A stretch of DNA of 6,858 nucleotides from Clostridia bacterium (GTDB taxonomy: Bacteria; Bacillota_E; SLMV01; PUMD01): assembly GCA_003562655.1 (NCBI GenBank), contig PWUC01000253.1, positions 1-6,858 on the forward strand, given 5' to 3'. Positions within the stretch are counted from its first letter, which is position 1; every line of letters starts with the position of its first letter. Below the pieces are notes generated by a model. It was given only the letters and a program-made list of their open reading frames with translations, searched no databases and was not told the DNA's origin. Made by a program: the position numbers and the translations under genes. Positions 6,218 to 6,858 of this stretch are shown here, one piece after another.

Positions 6218-6479
6218 TAGGCGAGCACCGGAGATTTTCCCGCGGCAGCGAAGCACGATTCAGAGGGCCCGGTTTTCTTCCTGTCCCAGGTCTTCGCATG
6301 CATCTGTCGGGTCGATCGCTCACAAGGCCGGATGCCCCAGGGACATGCTGAAGCATTGCGGTTCTGCCTGGCAGGACTCCAGGGTACAGGGCATGGGGGG
6401 TCTCGAAGAGTGTTCCCTGAAAAGCTGCATCCGGATCCGGGCAGTGAGGCTCCCTGGGTGTCGGCGCGCGGAGTTGCCG
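6218..6479. other. Gene-free stretch between the lipoprotein promoter and transposase remnant B
   Basis: No credible gene was found on either strand: the open frames here overlap one another, lack ribosome-binding sites and show no domain I recognise. The minus-strand frame of remnant B stays open to 6214 but loses any transposase-like character. Another minus-strand frame (about 6350-6240) has a basic stretch, RRPGTGRKPGP, that might be further transposase debris; this is too weak to call. It is probably decayed sequence. Confidence 0.4.
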
Positions 6480-6708
6480 CTGGCCGTCTCTTTATGATCA
6501 AAGGACGGCGGTGGAGCGGATCAGCACAGAACCCTGTTGACAACGGCGATAGCGCACCTGAGTGATGCCAGGGGGCAGTGACTGTCTCACCGATGATGTG
6601 TGAGCTTTGGGTCTGGCTCCGGCATTTCTGATACTGCCTGCGCATGGTTCGCAGGTACTCTTTTCGACCAGCATGGACATTCGCAATGATCTCAGATTTG
6701 CCCGTGAA
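6480..6708 (-). pseudogene. Copy B: decayed N-terminal remnant of an IS transposase/integrase
   Basis: On the minus strand a frame open from 6708 reads HAGRKEYLRTMRRQYQKC (6675 onward), then RSQTQSSHIIGETVTA to about 6574. From memory this follows the start of integrase-core IS transposases: a basic KEYLxxxRxxYxK helix, then a helix of the type xxIIDExVxxxGYHRKYAIRxLN. After WHH (6570-6562) the frame drifts, but another minus frame offers RCAIAVVNR at about 6557-6531, matching the expected RKYAIRVLN. Farther on, the original frame gives HRRPLIIKRRP, like the basic linker that follows in such proteins. This implies at least two compensating frameshifts, and there is no start codon where one is needed, so the gene is dead. 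No catalytic DDE domain or terminal inverted repeats were found. The N-terminal segment matches copy A 1.13 kb away in the same orientation. The family name is inference. Confidence 0.45.
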
Positions 6709-6754
6709 TTAGCCGGGGACCTCCGGGTAAGATTTCATGGGTGACTGCGGACCT

Positions 6755-6784
6755 TTGACGTGTGCACCGGGCTTGTGGTATACT
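6755..6784 (+). promoter_or_regulatory. Strong sigma-70-type promoter with extended -10, for a gene beyond the right edge
   Basis: The -35 TTGACG (6755-6760), an 18-bp spacer and the -10 TATACT (6779-6784), preceded by TGG (an extended -10 TGn), form a near-consensus promoter. The start would be near 6791. No open frame with a ribosome-binding site follows before 6858, so at least 65 nt of untranslated leader is present. Confidence 0.8.
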
Positions 6785-6794
6785 TCGCCCGGTG
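6765..6794. promoter_or_regulatory. Inverted repeat flanking the -10: candidate operator
   Basis: CACCGGGC (6765-6772) and GCCCGGTG (6787-6794) are perfect 8-bp reverse complements separated by 14 bp. The centre-to-centre distance is 22 bp, about two helical turns. The left arm lies in the promoter spacer and the right arm covers the predicted start site, so a dimeric protein bound here would block RNA polymerase. It could instead be chance G+C-rich symmetry; no regulator is identified. Confidence 0.4.
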
Positions 6795-6858
6795 AATTGA
6801 GCAAGTGTTTCTTGAACACAAGCAGGAGCTATCCGCTCCTCGCCTGCCGGCGCACCAC
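6795..6858 (+). other. Structured 5' untranslated leader of an off-window gene (possibly a ribosomal-protein or infC leader)
   Basis: After the predicted start near 6791, the RNA can form GTGTT/AACAC (6805-6809 with 6815-6819) and AGGAGC/GCTCCT (6824-6829 with 6835-6840, loop TATCC), followed by GCCTGCCGGCGCACCAC to the edge. No start codon with a Shine-Dalgarno is present. In many bacteria thrS is followed by infC-rpmI-rplT, whose Bacillota leader is a structured autoregulatory RNA (L20 leader). That identity is a guess from gene order, not a sequence match. Confidence 0.35.

Noticed and set aside
6537..6565. TTGACA at 6537-6542 as a plus-strand promoter
   Set aside because: No -10-like hexamer at 16-18 bp (GAGTGA at the right place), and no gene follows.
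1..6858. CRISPR array, tRNA or rRNA genes, prophage attachment sites
   Set aside because: Looked for by eye: no regularly spaced repeats, no tRNA-like or rRNA-like stretches, and no direct repeats next to an integrase were seen.

Overview
The window looks like an ordinary chromosomal stretch from a G+C-rich, endospore-forming member of the Bacillota. It starts inside spoIVA, a spore-coat morphogenesis gene confined to endospore formers. Its threonyl-tRNA synthetase gene is preceded by a T-box leader, a regulatory RNA typical of Gram-positive bacteria. Base composition is roughly 60% G+C by eye. Genus cannot be read from the sequence; a high-G+C clostridial-type or Limnochordia-like lineage is only a guess.

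Layout: (1) 1-1313, plus strand: the C-terminal part of spoIVA, whose first ~56 residues and Walker A motif lie off the left edge. (2) 1332-1366: a perfect 13-bp hairpin between convergent genes. (3) 1374-3206, minus strand: a two-gene unit, first a PHP-family metal-dependent phosphoesterase, then 27 nt later an acetamidase/formamidase-family protein. (4) 3226-3261: a divergent promoter region. A perfect-consensus sigma-70-type promoter (TTGACA, 17 bp, TATAAT) points right and an extended -10 element on the other strand overlaps its -10. (5) 3261-3478: a threonine T-box leader with its terminator, then thrS (3500-5458) and a strong hairpin without a U-tract. (6) 5480-6708: a patchy region with a small lipoprotein gene (5756-6115, minus strand, own promoter). 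It lies between two degenerate, same-orientation copies of what looks like the N-terminus of an insertion-sequence transposase. (7) 6755-6858: a strong rightward promoter whose -10 sits between the arms of a perfect 8-bp inverted repeat, followed by a structured untranslated leader for a gene beyond the right edge.

Functionally, thrS is expected to be controlled by uncharged tRNA-Thr through the T-box: when charged tRNA is plentiful, transcription stops at 3454-3478. The PHP and amidase genes are probably co-transcribed, but no pathway linking them is evident. I found no convincing novel system. The points most worth a second look are the paired transposase remnants bracketing the lipoprotein gene, the back-to-back promoters at thrS, the operator-like repeat at the right-hand promoter, and two genes whose best ribosome-binding sites point to non-ATG starts.
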